Shown here: positions 10,211-19,031 of the stretch, in pieces
Numbering within the stretch: position 1 is the first letter of the stretch
How the letters are laid out: every line of letters begins with the position of its first letter
Assembly (NCBI RefSeq): GCF_002209535.1
Contig: NZ_NJIG01000014.1
Span: forward strand, 1 to 64,000
Length of the DNA stretch: 64,000 nt
DNA from: Achromobacter marplatensis
Lineage (GTDB): Bacteria > Pseudomonadota > Gammaproteobacteria > Burkholderiales > Burkholderiaceae_B
Reading direction: 5' to 3'
Notes under the pieces: model-generated
What the model was told of the DNA's origin: nothing
Seen by the model: the letters and a program-made list of their open reading frames with translations, nothing else
Databases searched by the model: none
Made by a program: the position numbers and the translations under genes

Positions 10211-11092
10211 ATGTCGATTCTGATCAACAAGGACACCAAAGTCATCACCCAGGGCATCACGGGCAAGACGGGCCAGTTCCACACCCGCATGTGCCGTGAG
10301 TACGCCAATGGTAAAGCCGCCTTCGTGGCCGGCGTGAACCCCAAGAAGGCGGGTGAAGACTTTGAAGGCGTGCCGATTTTCGCTTCGGTGAAGGACGCCA
10401 AGGCCGATACGGGCGCAACCGTGTCCGTCATCTACGTGCCGCCGGCCGGCGCCGCTGCTGCCATCTGGGAAGCTGTCGAAGCTGAACTGGATCTGGTGAT
10501 CTGCATCACCGAAGGCATCCCGGTCCGCGACATGCTGGAAGTCAAGAACCGCATGAAGGCCAAGGGCAGCAAGACGCTGCTGCTGGGCCCGAACTGCCCG
10601 GGTCTGATCACGCCGGACGAAATCAAGATCGGCATCATGCCGGGTCACATCCACCGCAAGGGCCGCATCGGCATCGTCAGCCGTTCGGGCACCCTGACGT
10701 ACGAAGCCGTGGCGCAAGTCACCGAACTGGGCCTGGGCCAATCCAGCGCCGTCGGTATCGGTGGCGACCCCATCAACGGCCTGAAGCACGTTGACGTGCT
10801 GAAGCTGTTCAATGACGATCCCGACACCGACGCCGTCATCATGATCGGCGAAATCGGCGGTCCGGACGAAGTCAACGCGGCTGAGTGGGCCAAGGACAAC
10901 ATGAAGAAGCCGGTCGTCGGCTTCATCGCTGGCGTCACGGCTCCCGCCGGCAAGCGCATGGGCCACGCTGGCGCCCTGATCTCCGGTGGCGCCGACACGG
11001 CCGACGCCAAGCTGGAAGTCATGGAAGCTTGCGGCATCCGCACCACGCGCAACCCCTCCGAAATGGGCAAGCTGCTCAAGTCGGTGCTGTAA
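10211..11092 (+). CDS. sucD: Succinyl-CoA ligase (ADP-forming) subunit alpha
   Basis: The 293-residue alpha subunit has a CoA-binding Rossmann domain ([15 protein letters not shown]) and the catalytic segment [10 protein letters not shown], in which H252 is the phosphorylated histidine. It pairs with SucC in the cytoplasm. Length and motifs are canonical. AAGGATT precedes the ATG and a strong intrinsic terminator follows 16 bases after the stop, closing the DUF2889-sucC-sucD unit. Confidence 0.98.
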   Translation: MSILINKDTKVITQGITGKTGQFHTRMCREYANGKAAFVAGVNPKKAGEDFEGVPIFASVKDAKADTGATVSVIYVPPAGAAAAIWEAVEAELDLVICITEGIPVRDMLEVKNRMKAKGSKTLLLGPNCPGLITPDEIKIGIMPGHIHRKGRIGIVSRSGTLTYEAVAQVTELGLGQSSAVGIGGDPINGLKHVDVLKLFNDDPDTDAVIMIGEIGGPDEVNAAEWAKDNMKKPVVGFIAGVTAPAGKRMGHAGALISGGADTADAKLEVMEACGIRTTRNPSEMGKLLKSVL

Positions 11093-11114
11093 GTCTTCAG
11101 CATTGCGCCAAAAA

Positions 11115-11138
11115 AGCCCGCTTCGGCGGGCTTTTTTT
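11115..11138 (+). terminator. Intrinsic terminator of sucCD
   Basis: The stem GCCCGC-TTCG-GCGGGC (11116-11131) is preceded by A residues and followed by seven T residues. It is a canonical Rho-independent terminator and the A-run could let it work from both sides. Confidence 0.92.
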
Positions 11139-11239
11139 CGTTTATCCGACGCCTTCGCGGCCTGGGTCTTCGGCGTGTTCTTAGGGAAATCCCGTGTCCA
11201 TATCGCGGTCGCCAAAACATACGGAAAGCTGAACGAAAC

Positions 11240-11245
11240 TATAAT
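11240..11245 (+). promoter_or_regulatory. Candidate -10 element upstream of the first terC
   Basis: A perfect TATAAT lies 130 bases upstream of the terC-like start, in an AT-richer stretch, but the matching -35 region (ACATAC at 11217-11222) is poor. If used, the transcript would carry a leader of roughly 120 bases containing a small CCGTC...GACGG hairpin near 11280. No yybP-ykoY manganese riboswitch consensus could be traced. Confidence 0.35.
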
Positions 11246-11374
11246 GAAAGAAATTTCGCACGTACCCAGCAAGAATGCCGTCGGGCTCGCACCAAGACGG
11301 TCAGTACGATTTTCGTTTTCATCATCCATTCATTTGGTTTGTCCTAGGGGGATCATCACCTGGGAAAGAGAGGC

Positions 11375-12073
11375 ATGGAACTTAGTTCAGCGGCATTCTG
11401 GATAGCGTTGCTCCAGATCATTTGGGTCAACATCCTGCTATCAGGCGACAACGCCGTGGTTATTGCGCTGGCAGCGCGTTCGTTGCCGCCGGCGCAACAG
11501 AAGAAAGCGATCACGATCGGCTCGGCCGCCGCGATCATCATGCGTATTGTGCTGACCCTGGTGGCGGCCAAGTTGCTGCTGCTGCCGTATCTGAAGCTGA
11601 TCGGCGCGCTGCTCCTCGTCTACATCGGCGTGACGCTGCTGTTGCCGGAAGGCGAAGACGACGGCGCGGGCAAGACGCAAGGTAATCTGCTGACCGCAAT
11701 CCGCACTATCATGATTGCCGATCTGGTCATGAGCCTGGACAACGTGGTGGCGGTTGCTGCTGCGGCGATGGGCGACACGACCTTGCTGGTTTTGGGCTTG
11801 GCCATCAGCATCCCCTTGGTCATTTTCGGCAGCACGCTGCTGTTGAAGGTCATCGAGCGCTTCCCGATCATCGTCTGGGTGGGGGCTGCGTTGTTGGGCT
11901 TTATTGCAGGTGAATTGCTGGTGGGTGATCCCGCCTTGCAGGAACCGGTGGCGCGTATTGACGCGGCATTGGGCGTATCGCATCACAGCTTCGAACTGAT
12001 GACGGGTGCGCTCGGTGCGGTGCTGGTGCTGGCAATTGGTAAAGTTTTGCTGATGCGCCAGAAAGCTGACTGA
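11375..12073 (+). CDS. TerC family integral membrane protein (copy 1)
   Basis: This 232-residue hydrophobic protein has about seven membrane helices. The two internally related acidic motifs of TerC proteins are present: GDNAVVIALA near residue 25 and MSLDNVVAVAAAA near residue 120. TerC/YjbE-type proteins are implicated in manganese and other metal efflux or metal loading of exported proteins; the substrate here cannot be read from the sequence. The start follows GAAAGAGAGGC, an acceptable Shine-Dalgarno. A related gene follows 110 bases downstream. Confidence 0.88.
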   Translation: MELSSAAFWIALLQIIWVNILLSGDNAVVIALAARSLPPAQQKKAITIGSAAAIIMRIVLTLVAAKLLLLPYLKLIGALLLVYIGVTLLLPEGEDDGAGKTQGNLLTAIRTIMIADLVMSLDNVVAVAAAAMGDTTLLVLGLAISIPLVIFGSTLLLKVIERFPIIVWVGAALLGFIAGELLVGDPALQEPVARIDAALGVSHHSFELMTGALGAVLVLAIGKVLLMRQKAD

Positions 12074-12130
12074 AAGCTGAATTACAATAATTAGTTGTTT
12101 GAATGATCCTGCTGCGCCGCGCGCGGCAGG

Positions 12131-12158
12131 ATGGCCGGCTCGGGACCGGCCTTTCTTT
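12131..12158 (+). terminator. Hairpin with T-rich tail between the two terC genes
   Basis: GGCCGG-CTCGGGA-CCGGCC is followed by TTTCTTTTC. A second hairpin, ATCCTGC...GCAGGAT, lies immediately upstream at about 12104-12130. Together they look like a terminator for copy 1, or an attenuating element in the leader of copy 2. The choice cannot be made from sequence. Confidence 0.6.
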
Positions 12159-12183
12159 TCATAAATGCCTTCGGGGGTTCATA

Positions 12184-12900
12184 GTGCTTGAGTTTTTCCA
12201 GACGCTGAGTTGGGCAGCGGTATTCCAGATCATCCTCATCGACATCCTGCTGGGCGGCGACAACGCCGTCGTGATCGCGCTGGCTTGTCGCAATTTGGCC
12301 CCCAAGCAGCGCATGCAGGGCATCCTGTGGGGCACCGCGGGCGCCATCATCCTGCGTGTCGTGCTGATCGCTTTCGCACTGACGCTCCTGTCGATCCCGT
12401 TCCTGAAAGTCGTGGGCGGCCTGCTGCTCGTCTGGATCGGTGTCAAGCTCCTGGTTCCTGAAGACGATGCGCATGGCAACGTGAAGGGCGGGACATCCAT
12501 CGCCGCCGCGATCAAGACCATCATCATCGCCGACTTCGTGATGAGCCTGGACAACGTGATCGCCATCGCCGGCGCGGCCCAGAACGCCCACGCCGACCAC
12601 CAGATCGGCCTGGTTGCCTTCGGCCTGATCGTCAGCGTGCCGATCATCATCTGGGGCAGCACCCTGGTGCTCAAGCTGATCGACAAGTACCCGTTGGTTG
12701 TTACGTTTGGCGCCGCCTTGCTGGGCTGGATCGCCGGCGGCATGCTGATTACCGACGTTATTGTCGAACGTCAATTCGGCGTTCAGCCCACTACGGTTAA
12801 AATCGCCGCTGAAATTATTGGCGCCTTGCTCGTTGTTGTCCTTGGACGGTGGCTGGCAAGCCGCAAAACCGCTTCCAAGGAATCCCATGAGTCTGCGTAG
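12184..12900 (+). CDS. TerC family integral membrane protein (copy 2)
   Basis: This 238-residue protein is a paralogue of the preceding gene, with the same helix layout and the paired motifs GGDNAVVIALACR and FVMSLDNVIAIAGAAQNA. The GTG start at 12184 gives VLEFFQTLSWAAVFQII, which aligns with the N-terminus of copy 1. The codon at 12103 would add a Arg-rich extension encoded by hairpin sequence, so it is rejected. The 3' end overlaps the following micro-ORF by 14 bases. Function (metal transport or metal homeostasis at the membrane) is inferred from the family. Confidence 0.88.
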   Translation: MLEFFQTLSWAAVFQIILIDILLGGDNAVVIALACRNLAPKQRMQGILWGTAGAIILRVVLIAFALTLLSIPFLKVVGGLLLVWIGVKLLVPEDDAHGNVKGGTSIAAAIKTIIIADFVMSLDNVIAIAGAAQNAHADHQIGLVAFGLIVSVPIIIWGSTLVLKLIDKYPLVVTFGAALLGWIAGGMLITDVIVERQFGVQPTTVKIAAEIIGALLVVVLGRWLASRKTASKESHESA

Positions 12901-13009
12901 ATCCGTTGATCCCCAGCAATCCGAATCGGGCCTGAGCCTCCTTCAGGGCCTTTTCGTGCTGGCCATCCTCGGGGTAGTCGCGACGGTCATCGTCTCCAAT
13001 TTCGTTTGA
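12887..13009 (+). CDS. 40-residue prepilin-like micro-protein
   Basis: A 40-codon reading frame begins inside the end of the second terC gene, with AAGGAA four bases before its ATG. The peptide has a short polar leader ending SESG, then LSLLQ and one hydrophobic helix ending SNFV. This resembles a type IV prepilin or pseudopilin N-terminus with cleavage after G15, except that the usual Glu at mature position 5 is Gln (Q20). Only the helix is present and the globular pilin domain is absent. It may be a stand-alone membrane peptide, a pseudopilin remnant, or a leader coupling translation to hemC, whose GTG starts ten bases after its stop. Homology is unproven. Confidence 0.5.
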   Translation: MSLRRSVDPQQSESGLSLLQGLFVLAILGVVATVIVSNFV

Positions 13010-13018
13010 TGACGTCAC

Positions 13019-13966
13019 GTGTCTCTTCCGCAACGCCTGGTCATCGCGACCCGCGCCAGCCGGCTTGCCCTGTGGCAAGCCGAGCATGTGCGCGACCGGC
13101 TGCGCACGCTGTACCCGGCGTGCGCGGTTGAGCTCCTTACCCTGACGACCCGCGGCGACCAGATCCTTGACCGCACCCTGTCCAAAGTGGGCGGCAAAGG
13201 ATTGTTCGTCAAGGAACTCGAAAACGCGTTGCTCGACGGGCGCGCCGATCTGGCCGTGCACTCCTTGAAGGATGTGCCGGTCGATCTGCAAGCCCCGTTC
13301 GAGCTTTGCGCCGTCCTTGATCGCGCGGACCCGCGCGATGCCTTCGTGTCCAACCGCTATGCGACGCTGGCAGACCTGCCGGCGGGTGCCGTCGTGGGCA
13401 CGTCCAGCCTGCGCCGCGAATCGCAGATCCGCGCGCGTTACCCGGCCTTGGTGGTCAAGCCGCTGCGCGGCAACCTGGATACGCGCCTGGGCAAGCTGGA
13501 CAAGGGCGAATACGACGCCATCGTCCTTGCTGCCGCCGGACTGGAACGCCTGGGGCTGGGCGGGCGCATCAGCAGCCTGCTGGACCCGGCCGACAGCCTG
13601 CCGGCAGCCGGGCAGGGCGCGCTGGGCATCGAGATCCGCGACGATCGCGACGACATGCGCGCCTGGCTCGCGCCGCTGATCAGCTCGGCCACTACGTCCT
13701 GCGTGCTGGCCGAACGGGCGGTGTCGCGCAAGCTGGGTGGCTCCTGTCAGGTGCCGCTGGCGGCATTTGCCGAGATCTCGGGCGACACCCTGTCGCTGCG
13801 TGCGCTGGTGGCATCACCCGACGGCACGCGCATGGTCCACACGACCCGCAGCGGTCCGGCGGTCAACGCCGAGGCGCTGGGCGAAGCCGCCGCGCAGGAG
13901 CTGCTGGAGGCTGGCGCTGCCGCCATCCTCCAGGAACTGCTGCAAGACGACGCCCGGCCGGACTGA
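13019..13966 (+). CDS. hemC: Porphobilinogen deaminase (hydroxymethylbilane synthase)
   Basis: The 315-residue enzyme polymerises four porphobilinogens into hydroxymethylbilane. Hallmarks are the N-terminal [16 protein letters not shown], the substrate-binding region [15 protein letters not shown], and C243 in [10 protein letters not shown], which binds the dipyrromethane cofactor. The GTG start yields the normal N-terminus but has no clear Shine-Dalgarno, so coupling to the micro-ORF just upstream is possible. The stop overlaps the hemD start as TGATG. It is the first gene of a hemC-hemD-hemX-hemY cluster. Confidence 0.96.
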   Translation: MSLPQRLVIATRASRLALWQAEHVRDRLRTLYPACAVELLTLTTRGDQILDRTLSKVGGKGLFVKELENALLDGRADLAVHSLKDVPVDLQAPFELCAVLDRADPRDAFVSNRYATLADLPAGAVVGTSSLRRESQIRARYPALVVKPLRGNLDTRLGKLDKGEYDAIVLAAAGLERLGLGGRISSLLDPADSLPAAGQGALGIEIRDDRDDMRAWLAPLISSATTSCVLAERAVSRKLGGSCQVPLAAFAEISGDTLSLRALVASPDGTRMVHTTRSGPAVNAEALGEAAAQELLEAGAAAILQELLQDDARPD

Positions 13967-14766
13967 TGTCCACGCCACCGCGAGTCGCTGTCCTGACACG
14001 GCCCGCGGGCCGCAACGAGGCGCTGGCCGGCCGTCTGACCGACGCCGGCTGGTCTGCCTGCATCCTGCCTGCCCTTGAAATCCACGCCTTGGATGTCGCC
14101 GCCGCGGACCTGCCGCGGCCGGCCGACTTCGACATGGTCGTGTTCGTCAGCGGCAATGCGGGCAAGCAATACCTGGATCAGTTGGCCCGCGCCGACGGTT
14201 CGTCCGTCTGGCCGGCGGCCACTATTGCCGCCACCGTCGGGCCCGCCAGTGCCCAGGGGCTGCGTGAATCGCCCGATTTTGGCGCGAATACAACAGTCCT
14301 GCATCCTGGCGAAGATGCGCCCAGCCACGACTCCGAGGCCCTGTGGGACGTGCTTTGCGGTCTGCCGCAGCTGCCCGCCCGCGTGCTGCTGGTGCGCGGC
14401 ACCCAGGGCAGGGACTGGCTGGGAGACCGGCTGGAAGCGCACGGCGTGGCCGTGACGCGCCATGCGGCCTATCTGCGCCGTCCGGCAAACTGGGACGCCG
14501 CGCAACTGGCGACGCTGCGGGGCTGGGCAGATGCCGGTGTCAGCGCCACCTGGCTCATCACCAGCGGCGAAGGGGCGGACGCCGTGCGCGCCTGCCTGGA
14601 TGCCGCAGGGCTGCTTGCCTGGTGGGACGCGTGCCGCTTTGTGCTGACGCACCCTTCGCTGGCGCGCCGCGTGCCGCCGGGCTGTCATGGCGCCGAGCCA
14701 TCAGCAATGGTAAAAATCTGCTTGCCCAACGACGAGTCGATATTCCAGGCTTTTGTTGCTGCTTGA
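13966..14766 (+). CDS. hemD: Uroporphyrinogen-III synthase
   Basis: This 266-residue HemD-family protein closes and isomerises hydroxymethylbilane to uroporphyrinogen III. The family diverges strongly in sequence. Recognition rests on VLTRPAGRNEALAGRLTDAGW at the start (quoted in part), the central LLVRGTQGRDWL, the late WLITSGEGADAVRACL, and above all its position directly after hemC with a TGATG overlap. It is soluble and of normal length. The hemX start lies 37 bases after its stop. Confidence 0.92.
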   Translation: MSTPPRVAVLTRPAGRNEALAGRLTDAGWSACILPALEIHALDVAAADLPRPADFDMVVFVSGNAGKQYLDQLARADGSSVWPAATIAATVGPASAQGLRESPDFGANTTVLHPGEDAPSHDSEALWDVLCGLPQLPARVLLVRGTQGRDWLGDRLEAHGVAVTRHAAYLRRPANWDAAQLATLRGWADAGVSATWLITSGEGADAVRACLDAAGLLAWWDACRFVLTHPSLARRVPPGCHGAEPSAMVKICLPNDESIFQAFVAA

Positions 14767-14803
14767 TTCGTTGCATCGGACAGACACCGAATACAATCGC
14801 GTC

Positions 14804-15997
14804 ATGACAGACAAGACTCCCGCTACCGATCCGGTCGTTAACACGGCCGCCCCGGGCGCAAGCGCGCCCGCATCGGCCCCGGCCGATTCCGTCAAGGCCC
14901 GTCCGGCCAAGCGCGGCAGTGGCCCGTTGGTCACCGCCCTGATAATCGTCATCCTGCTGGCCGTTGGCCTGGGATACGCGCTGTGGAAGCAGCGCACGCA
15001 GTTCGTGTCCGCCGGGCGCGAGGTCGCGTCGCGCATCGACACGCTGACGGCCGATGTGGCCCAAGCGCGCAAGGACACGCGCGAAGCCCTGGCCCTGGCG
15101 CAAGCCCAGGCCGGCCGCGTGGGCGAGCTTGAAGACACCGTGCGCGAAACCCAAAGCCAATACAACGCGCTGCAGCAGGCCTGGCAGAATTTCAACGATA
15201 GCGCCAGCGACGAACTGCTGGCCAATGACGTCGAACGCCTGCTGACCATCGCCAATCAGCAATTGCGCCTGGCCGGCAACGTGTCCAACGCCATCGTGGC
15301 GCTGGAAACCGCGCAGTCCCGCCTGGCCCGCGCCGACCGTCCGCGCTTCTCCAGCCTGCAACAGGCCATCAACGGCGATCTGGACCGCCTGCGCGCCGTG
15401 TCCACCGTAGACATCCCCGCCCAGTCGGCCCGCATCGAACGCCTGGTGTCGCTGGTCGGCAAGGCCCCCTTGCTGGTGCCGGATGCCGCCGCCCCAGGTG
15501 TGGCTGCCGCTGGCGAAAGCCGCCCGGCCGTGGCCCCTGCGCCCGTGGTTGACCCCCAGGCTGGTTTGCCCGCCGATGCCCCGTGGTGGCAGCGCTGGCG
15601 TGCCGAAGTGGTGTCGTGGCCCGGCCGCGCGGGTTCCGCGCTGGCGCAGGAACTGGGCGGCCTGATCACCATCCAGCGCGTGGACGAGCCGGCCGCCTTG
15701 CTGCTGTCGCCCGAACAGGCCGACCAGGTGCGCGGCACGCTGCGCCAACGCCTGCTGACCGTCCAGTTGGCCATGCTGATGCGCCAGCCCGCCGTCTGGA
15801 AGAGCGAGCTCGACAACATCGGCGTCACGCTGTCCAAGTATTTCGACAACCGCTCCCCCGACACCGTCGCCGCCCAGACGCTGGCGCGCGAACTGGCGCA
15901 GACCGACATCGCCGTGCGCATGCCGGAAGTGGCCGACAGCCTGAACGCCGTGGCTGCCTTGCGCGCCGCGGGTTTCAAGACTAGCGGGCAGGACTGA
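14804..15997 (+). CDS. hemX: HemX family membrane protein
   Basis: The 397-residue protein has an Ala/Pro-rich cytoplasmic N-terminus, one membrane helix at about residues 38-60 (ALIIVILLAVGLGYALW), a coiled-coil-prone stretch (about 65-125, Gln/Glu/Arg-rich) and a C-terminal domain of the HemX type. The family is often annotated as uroporphyrinogen-III C-methyltransferase, but this protein lacks SAM-methyltransferase motifs and that name is misleading. ATG 14804 is preferred over an in-frame start at 14753 inside hemD. The gene lies between hemD and hemY, and its product probably organises or regulates heme synthesis at the inner membrane. Confidence 0.85.
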   Translation: MTDKTPATDPVVNTAAPGASAPASAPADSVKARPAKRGSGPLVTALIIVILLAVGLGYALWKQRTQFVSAGREVASRIDTLTADVAQARKDTREALALAQAQAGRVGELEDTVRETQSQYNALQQAWQNFNDSASDELLANDVERLLTIANQQLRLAGNVSNAIVALETAQSRLARADRPRFSSLQQAINGDLDRLRAVSTVDIPAQSARIERLVSLVGKAPLLVPDAAAPGVAAAGESRPAVAPAPVVDPQAGLPADAPWWQRWRAEVVSWPGRAGSALAQELGGLITIQRVDEPAALLLSPEQADQVRGTLRQRLLTVQLAMLMRQPAVWKSELDNIGVTLSKYFDNRSPDTVAAQTLARELAQTDIAVRMPEVADSLNAVAALRAAGFKTSGQD

Positions 15998-16002
15998 GCC
16001 TT

Positions 16003-17616
16003 ATGCGTACCTGGTTCTGGACTCTGCTGCTTGCCGTCATCGCCGTCGCGCTGGCGGTGGTGCTGCGCTCCCATTCCGGCAACGTGCTGTTGCTGGTCTG
16101 GCCCTGGCGCATCGGGATGTCGCTGACGCTGGCGGTCCTGCTGATCGTCGCGGCCTTCATCGTGCTGTACATCGGCCTGCGCCTGCTGGCGTGGCTGCTG
16201 GCCATCCCCGACCGCGTCCGCGTCTGGCGCGGCAAACGCGCCCAGGCGCGCGACCACGAATTGCTGGAGCGCGGCTGGATCGGCCTGCTGGAAGGCCGCT
16301 ATACCCATGCCGAAAAGGATCTGACCAAGCTGCTTGAGCAGACCAAGGTCCAGACTCGCCGCGTGCTGGCAGCCCTGTCCGCCGCGCGCGCCGCGCATGG
16401 CCTGGGCGAATTCGACCGCCGCGACCGCCTGCTGGCCACCGCGCAAGAACACGCCGGCACCGAGCCGGGCCTGGTGGAAGCCACGGCCACGGTCTCGGCC
16501 GATATGCTGCTGGACCAAGGCCGCGCCGAACGTGCGCTGGCAGTGCTGGCGCCGCTGGCCGATGGCGGTGCCCGCCACCTGCACACCATGCGTCTGCTGC
16601 TGCGCGCACACACCGCGCTGCATCACGATGAGCAGGTCTTCACGCTGGCCCGCGGCTTGGTGCGCCGCAACGCGCTGGCCCGCAACGAGGCCGATGCCCT
16701 GATCGACGCTTCCGGCGCGGCGCGCTTGCGTGCCGCCGCCAACAGCGAAGCCTGGCGTGCCATCTGGAAAGACCTGAAGGCCGAAGAGCGCCTGCTGCCC
16801 GACATCGCGCTGGCTGGCGCCGCCGCATTCGACGCGGCCGGCGAAGCCAACGAAGCCGCCCGCGTGCTGGAAGCCGCGGTCGCCGTGAAGTTCAATCCGA
16901 CGCTGGTGGCGGCCTATGCCCGGTGCGAAGCCGAGCAGGTGTCGCGTCGCTTGGCCAAGGCTGAAACTTGGCTGCAACAGCGTCCCACGGATCCCGACCT
17001 GCTGACCGCGCTGGGCATGCTGTGCCTGAACGGCCAGCTGTGGGGCCAGGCGGAACGCTATCTGCTGCGCAGCCTGAGCCGCCGCAGCGATGCGCAGACG
17101 CATGCGCTGCTGGGCAGCCTGTACGACCGCCTGGACCGTCCGGCCGATGCCGTGCACCACTGGCGCCTGGCCACGGCGGCCAGCATGGCGTTGCCGGTGC
17201 TGGCGGCGGATGCGGCATTGCCGGCCGCGGATACCGGTTCGGACCCTTACCGCGTGGACGCCGAAGGCGGCTATGCGGTGGGCCTGTCGGACGCCGACGG
17301 CGACGCCGATATTGGCGGCGACTACCCGGCGCTGCCGCCTTCGGTGGCCGCGTCGGCCTCCGACTACGTGCTGGATCCGGATGCGCGCGTGAAGAAGGAC
17401 CAGCGCGACCGCGCGCTGGCGCCCGAAGACGCGCCGCTGGCTGGCGGCACGTCCGACATCGACGAGTACTTCGACAGCGCCCCGATTCCGGCGGCGGCTT
17501 TCGACGAGCCCGTGCCGACGTACTCGCCGGCGCCTCCCGCCAGCCCGAAGCCCGCGCCTGCCGCGGTGCCGGTGCCGGCCACCAAGCCGCCGTTCAAGGA
17601 CGACGGCTCGCTTTGA
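16003..17616 (+). CDS. hemY: HemY-type TPR membrane protein
   Basis: This 537-residue protein begins with two membrane helices (residues about 4-24 and 30-60), followed by the HemY N-terminal domain and helical TPR-like repeats to about residue 400. The remaining C-terminus is low in complexity, first acidic (SDADGDADIGGDYP) and later Pro/Ala-rich. It is the proteobacterial HemY of the hemCDXY cluster, not the Bacillus protoporphyrinogen oxidase of the same name. The start is five bases after hemX. It is probably a heme-pathway scaffold in the inner membrane; the extended tail is longer than in the enterobacterial protein. Confidence 0.85.
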   Translation: MRTWFWTLLLAVIAVALAVVLRSHSGNVLLLVWPWRIGMSLTLAVLLIVAAFIVLYIGLRLLAWLLAIPDRVRVWRGKRAQARDHELLERGWIGLLEGRYTHAEKDLTKLLEQTKVQTRRVLAALSAARAAHGLGEFDRRDRLLATAQEHAGTEPGLVEATATVSADMLLDQGRAERALAVLAPLADGGARHLHTMRLLLRAHTALHHDEQVFTLARGLVRRNALARNEADALIDASGAARLRAAANSEAWRAIWKDLKAEERLLPDIALAGAAAFDAAGEANEAARVLEAAVAVKFNPTLVAAYARCEAEQVSRRLAKAETWLQQRPTDPDLLTALGMLCLNGQLWGQAERYLLRSLSRRSDAQTHALLGSLYDRLDRPADAVHHWRLATAASMALPVLAADAALPAADTGSDPYRVDAEGGYAVGLSDADGDADIGGDYPALPPSVAASASDYVLDPDARVKKDQRDRALAPEDAPLAGGTSDIDEYFDSAPIPAAAFDEPVPTYSPAPPASPKPAPAAVPVPATKPPFKDDGSL

Positions 17617-17648
17617 ACATTTCTTCAGACAAACAACAAGGTTGAATC

Positions 17649-18179
17649 ATGAGTCTTGATCGCGTCTCCCCTGGCAAGAAGCTGCCGGAAGACTTCAACG
17701 TCATCATCGAAATCCCCATGAACGCCGACCCGGTCAAGTACGAGGTCGACAAAGAAACGGGTGCGATTTTCGTTGACCGCTTCATGCTGACGGCCATGCA
17801 CTATCCGTGCAACTACGGCTACATTCCGCAGACCCTGTCCGACGACGGTGACCCCGCCGACGTGCTGGTGCTGACTCCGTTCCCGATCCAGATCGGCGCC
17901 GTCGTGCGCTGCCGCGCCATCGGCGTGCTGGAAATGGACGACGAGTCGGGCGGCGACGCCAAGCTGTTGGCCGTGCCGATCGAAAAGCTGTACCCCCCGT
18001 ACCGCAACATCAAGTCCTACGAGGATCTGCCGACCGAAGACGTCGCGCGCATCCAGCACTTCTTCGAGCACTACAAGGATCTCGAGAAGGGCAAGTGGGT
18101 CAAGGTCAAGGGCTGGAAGGGCGTCGACGCTGCCCACGAAGAAATCGTGAACAGCGTGGAACGCTACAACAAGGCCTGA
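17649..18179 (+). CDS. ppa: Inorganic pyrophosphatase
   Basis: The product is a 176-residue family I soluble pyrophosphatase, hydrolysing the pyrophosphate released by biosynthetic reactions. The signature [11 protein letters not shown] is intact, with metal-binding acids D66, D68 and D71. The N-terminal [20 protein letters not shown] (20 residues) and the YPCNYGYIP segment are typical, as is the length. AAGGTTGAATC precedes the ATG. Its stop abuts the stop of the convergent IclR gene with no intervening base, and no separate terminator is visible between them. Confidence 0.97.
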   Translation: MSLDRVSPGKKLPEDFNVIIEIPMNADPVKYEVDKETGAIFVDRFMLTAMHYPCNYGYIPQTLSDDGDPADVLVLTPFPIQIGAVVRCRAIGVLEMDDESGGDAKLLAVPIEKLYPPYRNIKSYEDLPTEDVARIQHFFEHYKDLEKGKWVKVKGWKGVDAAHEEIVNSVERYNKA

Positions 18180-19016
18180 TCAGGCTTTGGGCCGCGCCGG
18201 TGCTGCACCGGCCGGCGCTCTGATGCGGCGCGGCCGCGACGGCATGATGCCGATCGCCGCCGCGCCGTTGCTTTGCGGGGCCTGCAGGTTCTGGGAAACC
18301 TCGGCTGCCGCCACCTGGATCCGCGCCTGCAGGATGTCCAGGCGCGCCGCCGAGGTATGCGCTTGCGAGGCGATGAACACCAGGCTGCCGACCACTTTCT
18401 GTTCCCCGCTGAAGATCGCCGCGCCAATCCCCATCAGGCCGCGGTCGACCTCGCCATGCGAGACGCACACGCCCGCGGTGCGCAGCCGTTTCAGGTTTGC
18501 GCGGAACGCATCCCAGTCGTCTCCCAGCCCCGCTTCGCGGATTTCGGCCGCATGCCACAGCATCAGGTTGCGCAACTGGTAGGGCGGCAGATTGGCCAGG
18601 ATGGGCTTGGCGGTGGCGCCACGGAACATCGGGAACGGACGGCCGCGCGCATAGCTGGATTCGATGGAGTTGTCCGTCCAGTAGCGGTCCACGCACAGCA
18701 CCTTGTCGCCGTAGTAGCTGCACAGCATCAGGTTGGCGTGAAGCTCGTCGCCGGTGGCGCGCATCACGTCGCGGGCGGCGCGCATCAGCGGATCGTGTTG
18801 GCGCAGGTGCCGGTCCAGTTCGATGATGCGCGACCCCAGCACGTAGGCGCCGCCGGCGGTTGGGGCCAACAGGCCGCTTTCGGTCAGCGATTTCAGATAC
18901 CGGTAGGCGGTGGCGCGCGAGCACTCCAGATGCGCCATGACGTCTTCCTGGAACGCGGCGGTGGTGCCGTCGCGAAAGAGGTCGAGGATGGACAGCATGC
19001 GGTCGGGAGTGCTCAT
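18180..19016 (-). CDS. IclR-family transcriptional regulator (cluster 1)
   Basis: This 278-residue IclR-type regulator has an N-terminal winged helix (MLSILDLF...CSRATAYRYLKSL, to about residue 65) and a C-terminal effector domain (about 75-250) with GATAKPILANLP and RGLMGIGAAIFSG. The last 30 residues form an Arg/Ala/Pro-rich tail. It is the last gene of a minus-strand set (cupin, binding protein, SDR, IclR) and likely controls it and the divergent transporter operon. The effector is unknown; a carboxylic or aromatic acid would be usual for the family. Confidence 0.85.
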   Translation of the reverse strand: MSTPDRMLSILDLFRDGTTAAFQEDVMAHLECSRATAYRYLKSLTESGLLAPTAGGAYVLGSRIIELDRHLRQHDPLMRAARDVMRATGDELHANLMLCSYYGDKVLCVDRYWTDNSIESSYARGRPFPMFRGATAKPILANLPPYQLRNLMLWHAAEIREAGLGDDWDAFRANLKRLRTAGVCVSHGEVDRGLMGIGAAIFSGEQKVVGSLVFIASQAHTSAARLDILQARIQVAAAEVSQNLQAPQSNGAAAIGIMPSRPRRIRAPAGAAPARPKA

Positions 19017-19031
19017 TGCTTCGGGGAATGC

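Noticed and set aside
11139..11374. Possible yybP-ykoY manganese riboswitch ahead of terC
   Set aside because: I looked for it because it often precedes TerC genes, but the conserved loop sequences could not be found by eye. A covariance-model search would decide.
14804..15997. Annotation of the HemX protein as uroporphyrinogen-III C-methyltransferase
   Set aside because: No SAM-binding methyltransferase motifs are visible. The protein has one helix and a coiled-coil region and is best described as HemX.
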